Of a DNA stretch of 64,000 nt, positions 24,879-32,949 are shown piece after piece. A program made the position numbers and the translations under genes. The DNA comes from JAOUEA01 sp035249905 (lineage in GTDB: Bacteria; Actinomycetota; UBA4738; HRBIN12): NCBI GenBank assembly GCA_035249905.1, contig DATFFT010000032.1, positions 24,069 to 88,068 of the forward strand, read 5' to 3'. Position 1 is the first letter of the stretch. Each line of letters opens with the position of its first letter. The notes under the pieces were generated by a model. It did not search any database and was not told the origin of the DNA. It saw only the letters and a list, made by a program, of their open reading frames with translations.

Positions 24879-25808
24879 ATGACCAGTCCCTTCGGAAACC
24901 TCGCCGTGATCGCCGATCCGTCGGCCGATCGCGGTGGGGTGGGGGAGCGGCTGCCGGCGCTGCGACGAGCGCTCACGGCCGCCGACCTCGACTTCCGGCT
25001 GAGCATCGCGGAGGGCCGAGGGCAGGGCGCCGCCCTGGCCACCGCCGCCCTCGACGAGGGCTACCGATACGTCGTAGCCGTCGGCGACGACGCCAGCGTG
25101 CAGGACGTCGTGAACGGGTTGTTCCGCGACGGCGCTCCGATCGTCGAGGAACCGGTGCTCGGCGTAGTGGCGGCCGACTCGGCCAACGACCTGCTGCACA
25201 GCTTCGGGCTGCCGGGCGATCTCGACGGCGGCGTGCGCCACCTGACCGGCGACACCACGTACCCGTTCGATGTGATGCGCGTCACGTGTACCGGGCCCGA
25301 CGGCGAGCAGCGCACCCGGTACGCCCACAACCTCGCGCAGATCGGGCTGGGCGCGAACGCGGAGCTCGCGCGCCGCAGGCTGCCCGCCTGGCTGGGCGAC
25401 CGACGTCGCAGGTTCCTCGGGTTCTGGCGCGGTTATCTGGGCACACGCCGGCGCGCCCTGCGCATCGGCTACGACCTGAAGACCTGGGAAGGGACAGGCT
25501 TCCACGTGGTGATCGGCAACGGCCAATTCACGTCCGGGGTGCGCCTCTCGCCCCGATCGTACCCCGGCGACGGCGTCCTCGATGCGTTGGTGTTCACCGG
25601 GCAGACCTCCGATGCGTACACGATGATGCCTCGCATCATGCGCCACGGTGGGCACGTGCCCGACGATTCGATCAAGGAGCTCCGGGCCAAGATCCGCTTC
25701 TCGGTCGAGGCCGACCGGCCGTTGGCCCTGGTGGCCGACGGGGAGCCCTTCGGCACCACACCCGCGATGTTCCAGGTCGTGCCTCAGCAGATCCTCCTCA
25801 AGCTCTAG
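24879..25808 (+). CDS. Divergent DAGK-family protein lacking the GGDGT motif
   Basis: 309 residues. The fold is that of diacylglycerol kinase-like proteins (VIADPSADRGGVGERL; VIGNGQFTSGVRLSPRSYPGDGVLDALVFTG; LVADGEPFGTTPAMFQVVP), but the nucleotide-binding GGDGT is replaced by VGDDA at residues 68-72, and the PxGTGND region reads AADSANDLLHSFG. ATP binding or catalysis may therefore be altered. It lies between helY and a proline peptidase and is 3.5 kb from the canonical homologue at 20487. Confidence 0.78.
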   Translation: MTSPFGNLAVIADPSADRGGVGERLPALRRALTAADLDFRLSIAEGRGQGAALATAALDEGYRYVVAVGDDASVQDVVNGLFRDGAPIVEEPVLGVVAADSANDLLHSFGLPGDLDGGVRHLTGDTTYPFDVMRVTCTGPDGEQRTRYAHNLAQIGLGANAELARRRLPAWLGDRRRRFLGFWRGYLGTRRRALRIGYDLKTWEGTGFHVVIGNGQFTSGVRLSPRSYPGDGVLDALVFTGQTSDAYTMMPRIMRHGGHVPDDSIKELRAKIRFSVEADRPLALVADGEPFGTTPAMFQVVPQQILLKL

Positions 25809-25815
25809 GAGCCGT

Positions 25816-26913
25816 GTGAACGTTCGCCTCGTGGACCGGATGGACCGAGCTGCCGAGGAAGCCTCCTCGCAGGGTTTCGAGGCGCTCGTCATCCCTCCGT
25901 CGCCCGATCTCGCCTACCTCACGGGGTACGACCCGATGCCGCTCGAACGTCCGACGCTGCTCGTGGTGCGGCCCGGAGAAGCCCCCGCCATGCTCGTGCC
26001 GGAGCTCGAACGTCCGCTGGCCTCGGATGCTCCCGGCGCCACGGCGATCGAGCTCGTGCCGTGGTCCGACGGGTCGGATCCGTACGCCCGGGCGGAGCGC
26101 CTGCTGCCCGATGCGGGCCGGGTCGCGGTCGGCGACCGCCTCTGGGCGAGCCACCTGCTCGGCCTCCAGCGGGCCCTTCCCGGGCTCACGTTCGAGGCGG
26201 CCTCGACGGTCATGGCTCGGCTGCGAATGGTCAAGGACGAGGACGAGCTCGCCGCCCTTCGGCGGGCCGCCCGAGGCGCCGACGAATCGTTCCGGACGAT
26301 CTGCACGATGCAGTTCCTCGGTCGCCGAGAGGACGAGGTGGCGGCGGACCTGGCCGACCTCCTCGTCCACAACGGGCACTCGCGCGCCGAGTTCACGATC
26401 GTGGCGAGCGGCTCCAACGCCGCATCGCCGCACCACGAGCCCGGCAGCCGCACGATCTTGCCCAAGGATGCGGTCGTGATGGACTTCGGCGGCGAGCTCG
26501 GCGGGTATTACAGCGACACGACCCGCACGGTCGTGGTCGGAGAGCCGCCGGCGGGCTTCGAGCGCGTCTACGAATCCGTGCGCCGGGCCCAGGCGGCCGC
26601 GTGCGAAGCGGTGGTCCCTGGGATCTCGGCGCAGGATATCGACCGCGTGGCACGCCGCATCATCGAGGAGGCCGGATTCGGTGCACGCTTCATCCATCGC
26701 ACCGGCCACGGCATCGGCCTCGAGGTGCACGAGCCTCCCTATCTCGTGGAAGGGAACGATCAGACCCTGGAACCCGGCACGACGTTCTCGGTCGAGCCCG
26801 GCGTCTACCTCGAGGGGGAGTTCGGCGTCCGGATCGAGGACATCGTGGCGGTCACCGCCCAGGGGGTGGAGCGGCTGAACCGTTCGACGCGCGAGCTGCA
26901 GGTGGTCGGGTAG
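25816..26913 (+). CDS. M24 metallopeptidase, Xaa-Pro aminopeptidase/dipeptidase
   Basis: 365 residues; GTG 25816 with AGGAG a few nt upstream. The N-terminal creatinase-like domain is followed by the M24 pita-bread domain with the five metal ligands: MDFGGELGGYYSDTTRT (two Asp), HRTGHGIGLEVHE (His), FSVEPGVYLEGEFGVRIED (two Glu). It cleaves Xaa-Pro bonds in the cytosol. It ends 6 nt before the convergent cysS stop. Confidence 0.92.
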   Translation: MNVRLVDRMDRAAEEASSQGFEALVIPPSPDLAYLTGYDPMPLERPTLLVVRPGEAPAMLVPELERPLASDAPGATAIELVPWSDGSDPYARAERLLPDAGRVAVGDRLWASHLLGLQRALPGLTFEAASTVMARLRMVKDEDELAALRRAARGADESFRTICTMQFLGRREDEVAADLADLLVHNGHSRAEFTIVASGSNAASPHHEPGSRTILPKDAVVMDFGGELGGYYSDTTRTVVVGEPPAGFERVYESVRRAQAAACEAVVPGISAQDIDRVARRIIEEAGFGARFIHRTGHGIGLEVHEPPYLVEGNDQTLEPGTTFSVEPGVYLEGEFGVRIEDIVAVTAQGVERLNRSTRELQVVG

Positions 26914-26919
26914 GAGCGC

Positions 26920-28311
26920 CTAGATCCGCGGCCTCACGCGAGTACCCTCCGGAGTGTCCATCACCTCGAGCCCAACCCCCGTGAGCTCGTCACGCAGGCG
27001 GTCGCTCTCGGCGTAGTCCTTGGCGGCACGGGCTGCATCGCGGCGGGCCACCAGCTCGAGCACGTCGTCGGGCGCGGTCCAGCCACTCGTCGCCTCACGC
27101 TCCAGGTCGAGTCCCAGCACCGCGTCCCAGGCGGCGAGCAAGGCGTACTTCTCGCCGTCGGACACTCCTGCGTCGCCGACGAGGTCGTTCACGACCACCA
27201 CGGCCGACGGCATGTCGAGGTCGGCGGCAACCGAATCGCGGAACCGCGCATCGAACGCCGCCGCGGCATCGCCCGATGTTGCTGCGGCGGGCGCCCAGTC
27301 GGCCATACGCCGCCGCAGCTGCTTGACCTTCGCGTCGGCCGCATCCATCGCGTCCCACGTGAAGTCCATCTCCGAGCGATAGCGCGTCTGGAACGTGAGC
27401 CACCGGAACGACAGCGCGTCCAGGCCTCGCGCGGTCAGATCCTCGACCTGGACCACGTTGCCCGTCGACTTCGAGATCTTCTGCCCGGTCTGACGGAGAT
27501 GCCCGCCGTGGACCCAGATCGAGACCACCTGATGTCCCACGGCCGCCTCGCTCTGCGCGATCTCGTCCTCGTGATGGGGGAAGCGCAGATCGTTGCCGCC
27601 CGTGTGGATGTCGAAGCGTTCGCCCAGGAACTTCATCGACATCGCTGAGCATTCGATATGCCACCCGGGGAAACCGACGCCCCACGGGGACTCCCACTTC
27701 ATCAGACGCCCTGGGCCCGCCGCCTTCCACAACGCGAAGTCGGCGGGATGCCGTTTGGCGGGATCGGCTTCGAGGTCGCGATGGCCCTCGCGCAGGTGAT
27801 CGAGGGTGTTGCCGCTGAGCTTGCCGTACCCGGGGAACGACGTCACGTCGAAGTACACGCTTCCCGACTCGACCACGTACGCGTGGCCTCTGTCGATCAG
27901 CGTCCGGGTGAGCTCGATCATCTCCTGGATGTGATCGGTCGCCTTCGGGTACTCGTGGGCGGGGCGGATGCCGACCGCCTCCGCGTCGGCGAAGACGGCC
28001 TCGGCGTACTTCTCGGCGATGTCGAGAGGCGTGAGCCCTTCGTCTTCGACGGCGAGCAGCATCTTGTCGACCGCATCGGACGAGGCCTCGTCGGTCATGT
28101 GGCCCACGTCGGTGATGTTCATGATCTGGGTGACCCGATAACCCTCGAGCTCCAGGCCGCGACGGATCAGATCACCCAGCATGAACGTGCGGAGGTTCCC
28201 CAGGTGCGCGAAGCGGTACACGGTGGGCCCGCACGTGTACATCGTGACGAGCCCCGCGTGCACGGGACGGACCTCGCGGACCTCGCGCGTCAGCGTGTCG
28301 TACAGCCGCAT
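26920..28311 (-). CDS. cysS: Cysteinyl-tRNA synthetase
   Basis: 463 residues. Class I signatures MYTCGPTVY (zinc Cys), the HIGH-type HLGNLRTF, FPHHEDEIAQSEA (zinc ligands) and the KMSKS-type KISKS. It is CysS rather than MshC by its C-terminal anticodon-binding domain and length. The ATG lies 7 nt after a TAGGCT -10 element, so the message is probably leaderless. Confidence 0.95.
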   Translation of the reverse strand: MRLYDTLTREVREVRPVHAGLVTMYTCGPTVYRFAHLGNLRTFMLGDLIRRGLELEGYRVTQIMNITDVGHMTDEASSDAVDKMLLAVEDEGLTPLDIAEKYAEAVFADAEAVGIRPAHEYPKATDHIQEMIELTRTLIDRGHAYVVESGSVYFDVTSFPGYGKLSGNTLDHLREGHRDLEADPAKRHPADFALWKAAGPGRLMKWESPWGVGFPGWHIECSAMSMKFLGERFDIHTGGNDLRFPHHEDEIAQSEAAVGHQVVSIWVHGGHLRQTGQKISKSTGNVVQVEDLTARGLDALSFRWLTFQTRYRSEMDFTWDAMDAADAKVKQLRRRMADWAPAAATSGDAAAAFDARFRDSVAADLDMPSAVVVVNDLVGDAGVSDGEKYALLAAWDAVLGLDLEREATSGWTAPDDVLELVARRDAARAAKDYAESDRLRDELTGVGLEVMDTPEGTRVRPRI

Positions 28312-28318
28312 GGACGGG

Positions 28319-28324
28319 AGCCTA
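28319..28324 (-). promoter_or_regulatory. -10 element TAGGCT, leaderless layout for cysS
   Basis: On the minus strand TAGGCT ends 7 nt before the cysS ATG. Confidence 0.55.
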
Positions 28325-28344
28325 CCGTCGGTGGCGGCCGTCGA

Positions 28345-30765
28345 TCATGCGTCGTCGGGGCGCGGTGGGGAATCGTGGTCGTGCCGGAGCCGTGGCCGCT
28401 CCGCCTGTGGAAGGTGGCCGCCGCCCGGCGCGCTCACGACCTCGACGGGCGGCGGGGGCACCGGCACCGGGATCCTCACGTCGACCCCCCCGTGCTCCTT
28501 GTGCGCGCGCAGGACCGCGTCGTGGTAGCGCTCGAGCATCTGACGGAACGCGGCGTCGTGGTAGGGGCGGCCGTCGACCGTCGGCCCCTGCATACCCTCG
28601 ATGATCGCCTCGACATCGTCACCGGTGATCGTCTTCTCGGCCTCGAGCGCGTGGGCCAGCGCGAGGACGTCGATCCGGTGTTCGCGGAGCAACTCCTTCG
28701 TGCGGTCGTAGAGGTCGGCGAGCTTCTCCTCGACGCTGCGCCCGAACGTCGAATCGAACATCGCGCGGTCGGCTCCGGTCTCGAGCGCCTGAGCGCCGCG
28801 CATGCCTGCGAGCGTCACGGATCTGGAGGCCAACGTGTCGCCCATGGCGTAGAAGGCGAGCGCCTGGGTCGTCATCGCCGTCGCCGCGTTCATGTCCCCC
28901 CCGACGCCCATCGAGTGGTCGTCGTCGAAGAACATGCGTTCGCCGGCCAGCGATGCCAGGGCGGTCATGACGTCGATCTCGCGCTCCGTGCGCCACTGCA
29001 CGAACTGGTCCTCGGGCGGGATCGACGAGACGAATCCGCCGACATCGCCACGGCGTTCGATCGTGGCCATGTCGATCACGGCGTGCTTGCGCAGGCGGTA
29101 CGCCACGATCGCATGGCATGCCTCGTGCACGGCGACCGAGTGACGCTCGCGCTCGATGTACTCGTGGTCGTCGGGAAGCCCGTGCTGCTTCAGCTGCTTG
29201 GCCTTCACCACGTCGGCGAAGGTCACGGTGTCACGGTCGTCGCGGATCGCGATGACCAATCCCTCGTTGACGATGTCTTTGATCGAGGCGCCCGAGAAGT
29301 ACGGGGTGATCGTCGCGAGCTTGTCGATCTGCTCCTCGGATAGGTCGTTGGAGACCTTCGCGAGGTAGTACTCGAACGTGGCCCGGCGCCCGTCCTTCTG
29401 TGGATAGCCGACCTTGTATTGGCGGTCGACACGGCCCGGCCGGAGCATCGCCGGGTCGAGCGTGTTCGGCATGTTCGTCGCGAAGATGTGCAGGATGCGG
29501 TACTTCGGCGGGGGTTTCGGCTTCATGCCGAGCAGCTTCCTGATCTTGTTGATCAGGCCCTTGGGCTTGGTGAGCCCCGACATCTCCGCGAGGAGAGCCT
29601 GCAGGGTGCCCATGCCGCCGCCGCCGCCCATGCCGCCCATGATGACCTGCTCCTTGTACGGCGCTCCAAGGCCTGGCGCGCTCGTGGCGGCCTGGAACGT
29701 GCTGTCGCGGCCGGCCTCGGACAGGTAGGCCAGTCCGTTGCAAGCGGGAGCCGTCGACCACGGGGAGACCGGCGTGTAGCTGGTCGCGACCTGCTGGCCG
29801 CGACTGCCGAGCGAGTCCGCCTCGTCGATGAAGACGATGGCGCCTCCGTACCTCATCGAGAGCTTGCGGAGCTTCCGGTAGAGCGAGCGAACCTTCAGGA
29901 TCCCGACGCCCATGAACATGTTGATGAACGCCCCCGCGTCCACGTTCACGAACGGCTTGGCCGTCTCGCCCGCGACCGCCTGGGCCATCAGCGTCTTCCC
30001 GGTGCCGGGGGGACCCCAGAGCAGGATGCCGCCCGGCACATATCCGCCTCGCGACTCGATCGCCTCGGGGTCATCGAGGAAGACCAGCGTCTCCTTGAGC
30101 TGCCCGAGCGCCGCGTCCTGACCCTTCACGTCGTCGAACCGGGTCTCGATCTCGTCGGGCATGATCGTGTCGATGCCGCCCCTCGAGAGGAACCAGAAGA
30201 GCCCGACGAACTGGAACATCACGAAGAAGAACCCGAACGCCAGCTGGAACACGAACGGCAGCGCGACCACCAGGCGTGCCGGCGCCTCGATCAGCCCGAG
30301 CCAAACGGGCTCCGTGCCGAAGATGCGTCCGAGCAGCGTGCTCACCACGAGCAGGAAGACGAGGAGCTTGAAGGCACGGGCGGCGCGGTAGCGGGTGTAG
30401 TCGCGCATCCTGCCGAGCTGTCGGTCGGCTCCGCCGAAGACGGTCTGCTGCCAGAAGCGGTAGTAGCCCTTCGAGCGTTCCTGGATGAAGTAGTGGACCT
30501 GCCGGAGGAACTCGAGCCCCATCAGCAGCAGCAGCCACGAGTAGTCGCTGATCGCGATCCGGACGGCGTCGACGAACGGACCGTCGAGCGGCCGCACGGT
30601 GGTGCTCCAGACCACCGCGAGCCCGGCGAGCCACAGGATGCCCAGGAACAGGAGCAGCTTGATGCGATCCCACAGCACCGCCTTGGCGCGCGTCTGCCGC
30701 TCCGACGCGCGGGGCCGTGAAGGCCGGTCGACCACGATCTTGGAGTTGGGGCCGTTCGTGCTCAT
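28345..30765 (-). CDS. Divergent membrane AAA+ metalloprotease, FtsH-like, with inserted segments
   Basis: 806 residues from the ATG at 30765, which overlaps the upstream stop (ATGA). About four hydrophobic segments (near 36-54, 74-88, 131-148, 165-193) precede an AAA+ module: Walker A GPPGTGKT (251-258), pore loop MFMGVG, Walker B VFIDEADS (311-318), ATN (429-431) and arginine finger LRPGRVDRQ. The zinc site is HEACH (547-551) with a later Asp near 624. Two insertions interrupt the AAA+ core: about 60 residues after SRG (323-385, Gly/Met-rich end) and about 22 Lys/Pro-rich residues (398-422). Canonical FtsH is about 610-760 residues with two membrane helices. The C-terminal tail is Pro/His-rich. 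Confidence 0.85.
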   Translation of the reverse strand: MSTNGPNSKIVVDRPSRPRASERQTRAKAVLWDRIKLLLFLGILWLAGLAVVWSTTVRPLDGPFVDAVRIAISDYSWLLLLMGLEFLRQVHYFIQERSKGYYRFWQQTVFGGADRQLGRMRDYTRYRAARAFKLLVFLLVVSTLLGRIFGTEPVWLGLIEAPARLVVALPFVFQLAFGFFFVMFQFVGLFWFLSRGGIDTIMPDEIETRFDDVKGQDAALGQLKETLVFLDDPEAIESRGGYVPGGILLWGPPGTGKTLMAQAVAGETAKPFVNVDAGAFINMFMGVGILKVRSLYRKLRKLSMRYGGAIVFIDEADSLGSRGQQVATSYTPVSPWSTAPACNGLAYLSEAGRDSTFQAATSAPGLGAPYKEQVIMGGMGGGGGMGTLQALLAEMSGLTKPKGLINKIRKLLGMKPKPPPKYRILHIFATNMPNTLDPAMLRPGRVDRQYKVGYPQKDGRRATFEYYLAKVSNDLSEEQIDKLATITPYFSGASIKDIVNEGLVIAIRDDRDTVTFADVVKAKQLKQHGLPDDHEYIERERHSVAVHEACHAIVAYRLRKHAVIDMATIERRGDVGGFVSSIPPEDQFVQWRTEREIDVMTALASLAGERMFFDDDHSMGVGGDMNAATAMTTQALAFYAMGDTLASRSVTLAGMRGAQALETGADRAMFDSTFGRSVEEKLADLYDRTKELLREHRIDVLALAHALEAEKTITGDDVEAIIEGMQGPTVDGRPYHDAAFRQMLERYHDAVLRAHKEHGGVDVRIPVPVPPPPVEVVSAPGGGHLPQAERPRLRHDHDSPPRPDDA

Positions 30766-31448
30766 GCGATCACCGCCCATGACTCGATCACGGATTCGAT
30801 ATCGCCGCGGTTGCGGCCGTAACATTCAGCGCTGCAGAGCACCGCGAGTACGTAGACCTTGTCGGATGCTGGGTCCATGTACGCGGTCTGCGAGATCTGC
30901 ACGAACCGATCGTCGAGCAAGACGGAACTGCCGTTGTCCGCGGAGGCTTCCCCGGTCAGCGCGGATGCCCAGATCTGCGCTTCGAAGTGAAGGCCGCGGA
31001 ACCCGTCCTTCTCGATGCGGTCGTCATACGCGAGCAGTTGCACCGCCTCGCGTCCCACCTGATCCTGGATCGAGTCGATCGGCACGATCAGGTTCCGCAG
31101 GGCCCCGTAGTTGATGCCGTCGCGCTGTTGTGCGGTCAGCCGCAACACGGCGGCGATTCCCTGCGGATAATCGGAGTCGAAGGCTCCCTCGCTCAACACG
31201 TGTTCGACCGCGGGCGAGGGATGGGCGTCGAGCCCGATCAGCCACTCGACCGGATCCGGCGTGCTGACAGGCGGCCCGGCCGGTTCGCCCTGCAGGGCGG
31301 CCTCGTCGAAGACCGTCCAGTCGATCGGCACCTTGAACGCCGTTCGCGCCTCGGTGTTGCGCACGTACTCGTAGCTCGGCGAGCCGCAGGCCGCCACGAT
31401 CGCCGAGGCGACCACGAGACCGGCTCCGAGGAAGGGGCGGCGCCTCAT
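30762..31448 (-). CDS. Lipoprotein of unknown function coupled to the FtsH-like protease
   Basis: 228 residues. Signal peptide MRRRPFLGAGLVVASAIVAAC ends in a lipobox Cys at 21. The mature domain contains FKVPIDWTVFDE and ends with a paired-cysteine segment (LCSAEC), and has no enzyme motif I recognise. Its stop overlaps the start of the membrane protease by ATGA, which implies joint function at the membrane: substrate, adaptor or sensor. Confidence 0.7.
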   Translation of the reverse strand: MRRRPFLGAGLVVASAIVAACGSPSYEYVRNTEARTAFKVPIDWTVFDEAALQGEPAGPPVSTPDPVEWLIGLDAHPSPAVEHVLSEGAFDSDYPQGIAAVLRLTAQQRDGINYGALRNLIVPIDSIQDQVGREAVQLLAYDDRIEKDGFRGLHFEAQIWASALTGEASADNGSSVLLDDRFVQISQTAYMDPASDKVYVLAVLCSAECYGRNRGDIESVIESWAVIA

Positions 31449-31531
31449 CGGTTCATCATCCCACGCTCTCTTCGGTGTGGAACCCCCAGGAGATGAGTAT
31501 CGGCCCGGCCCCCGGAACCTTCAGCGTCTCG

Positions 31532-31975
31532 TCAGGACGGTAGGGGGCGGCGCTCGAACGGGATCGAGAGCACGATCGTCGTGCGGGTGGCGACGTTCGC
31601 CTTCTCACGGAGACGCCGGATCAGGTCCTCGAGCTCGGCCGTCGTGCCCGTGCGTACCTTGAGCATGTAGTTGGCCTCGCCGGCGATGCTGTAGCAGTCC
31701 TCGACCTCGGGGAACTCGGCGACCCGCTGAGGCAGGTCGTCGGGCTGGCGGGGGTCCAGCGGCGAGGCGGCGATCAGGGCGGTCACGAACAGGCCCAGCG
31801 CTTCGGGATCGACGATCGCGGAGTAGCGCCGGATCACTCCCTGCTCTTCGAGCTTGCGGACCCGATCGTGCACGGCGGAAGCGGAGAGCCGCACACGCGT
31901 GGCGACGTCGGCGTAGGTCGCCCGGGCGTCATCCTGGAGGGCGGCGATGATCTCGAGGTCCCGGTCGTCGAGCAT
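31532..31975 (-). CDS. Lrp/AsnC-family transcriptional regulator
   Basis: 147 residues from the ATG at 31975, 6 nt after TATGAT. Helix-turn-helix DLEIIAALQDDARATYADVATRVRLSASAVHDRVRKLEEQGVI, then the RAM ligand-binding domain (VTALIAASP, VEDCYSIAGEANYMLKVRTGT). Such proteins sense amino acids and control metabolic genes. It is transcribed away from the reverse transcriptase-like gene, with which it shares a 223-nt intergenic region. Confidence 0.88.
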   Translation of the reverse strand: MLDDRDLEIIAALQDDARATYADVATRVRLSASAVHDRVRKLEEQGVIRRYSAIVDPEALGLFVTALIAASPLDPRQPDDLPQRVAEFPEVEDCYSIAGEANYMLKVRTGTTAELEDLIRRLREKANVATRTTIVLSIPFERRPLPS

Positions 31976-31981
31976 CGGCTC

Positions 31982-31987
31982 ATCATA
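31982..31987 (-). promoter_or_regulatory. -10 element TATGAT, leaderless layout for the Lrp/AsnC gene
   Basis: On the minus strand TATGAT ends 6 nt before the ATG at 31975. Confidence 0.55.
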
Positions 31988-32040
31988 GGGGGGGTGGCCG
32001 GGCACGGGGACGGGCGGACAGGCGATCGATCCGTCGCATC

Positions 32041-32138
32041 GGCCGGCCCTCACCCGGCCCACGAGCGGGGGAGCGGGGCGGGGGATGCTTCCTTATTCCG
32101 GCGGCCGATTGCCCGGCCGGCCTCCTCCCGGGTACAAA
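32041..32138 (+). promoter_or_regulatory. Structured intergenic region and candidate promoter before the RT-like gene
   Basis: Two GC-rich hairpins, GGCCGG-7 nt-CCGGCC (32041-32059) and CGGCCG-6 nt-CGGCCG (32102-32119), precede TTGCCC-18 nt-TACAAA (32109-32138), a weak -35/-10 pair. No msr/msd-type repeat pair was evident. Confidence 0.3.
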
Positions 32139-32198
32139 CGTGCTTCCGACGCCGACCTCCTTCCGGCCCGTCGTGACGATCCGGGGGGAGGGTTCCAC

Positions 32199-32939
32199 GT
32201 GCGTCCGAACGATCCATCGCGCCTGCTCCGTCGGCGGAGCGACGCGATCCGCACGGTCGTGGTCGCGAAGCCGGGTGGTGGGATCCGCACGCTGACCGTT
32301 CTGGGTACCCGTGATCTGCGACGGTACGAGGCCGTCGTCGCCGCCGTCGTGCCGTCGGTGGAGCGAGCCCTGGGGCGGGTGGCGGCGGCCAACCGGGCTC
32401 AGGTCGTCGCGACGGGGCTCCGGCTCGAAGCATGGCCCAGCGCCCGACGTCGGTACCGTCGGGCCGTCGCCTCGGCCGCGGCCGGGCGGTTCCGGGCGGC
32501 CTTCGTGGGTGATGTCCGCGACTGCTACGGCTCGATCACGCTCGCCGAGGTGGCGCGGGCTCTCCACGGGATCGGTGTGCGCGAGGCCCGGGTGGAACCG
32601 ATCGTCGAGACGCTCCGATGGTTCGAGGAGCTCGGCGTGCGTGGACTCCCGGTCGGGCCCGCGCCGTCCGCCGTGCTCGCGAATGCCGTGCTCGCCCCGG
32701 TCGATCGGGCGCTCACGGGCGCCGTCGACGGCCCGGTGCTCCGCTGGGTCGACGACGTCGTGGCGTTCGCGACGGACCGTCAGAGCGCCGGACGGGCAGC
32801 GGCCGCGTTCGAACGGGCGCTCGACGACGTCGGGCTGACCCCGCATCCGGGCAAGTGCATGACGCTGCACGACCCCGAGGCCGTGGGGGCGAGCGCTGGC
32901 GGCAGTCACTCGGGCCCGCAGGGTTCCGACGTGGCATGA
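32199..32939 (+). CDS. Small stand-alone reverse transcriptase-like protein (RVT_1)
   Basis: 246 residues from GTG 32199 (GGGGGGAGGG upstream); an ATG at 32085 is in frame but the added residues look non-coding. RT motifs in order: fingers motif KPGGGIR (24-30), motif A FVGDVRDCYGSI (102-113, catalytic Asp105), motif B-like GLPVGPAPSAVLAN (149-162), motif C RWVDDVVAF (182-190), which is a YxDD box with Trp in place of Tyr and both Asp retained, then a motif D/E-like LTPHPGK. No maturase, endonuclease or thumb extension follows, so this is a minimal RT. It differs from group II intron RTs in length. Neighbours are an Lrp regulator and an amidohydrolase; no known retron or DRT partner is visible. 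Confidence 0.75.
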   Translation: MRPNDPSRLLRRRSDAIRTVVVAKPGGGIRTLTVLGTRDLRRYEAVVAAVVPSVERALGRVAAANRAQVVATGLRLEAWPSARRRYRRAVASAAAGRFRAAFVGDVRDCYGSITLAEVARALHGIGVREARVEPIVETLRWFEELGVRGLPVGPAPSAVLANAVLAPVDRALTGAVDGPVLRWVDDVVAFATDRQSAGRAAAAFERALDDVGLTPHPGKCMTLHDPEAVGASAGGSHSGPQGSDVA

Positions 32940-32940
32940 T
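32935..32940 (+). promoter_or_regulatory. Candidate -10 element CATGAT
   Basis: CATGAT overlaps the stop of the RT-like gene and ends 9 nt before the GTG of the amidohydrolase. Confidence 0.35.
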
Positions 32941-32949
32941 GCGCCCGCC

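Noticed and set aside
31976..32939. A retron
   Set aside because: The RT-like protein lacks a visible msr/msd with inverted a1/a2 repeats, and no typical effector gene is adjacent. It is kept as an unclassified RT.
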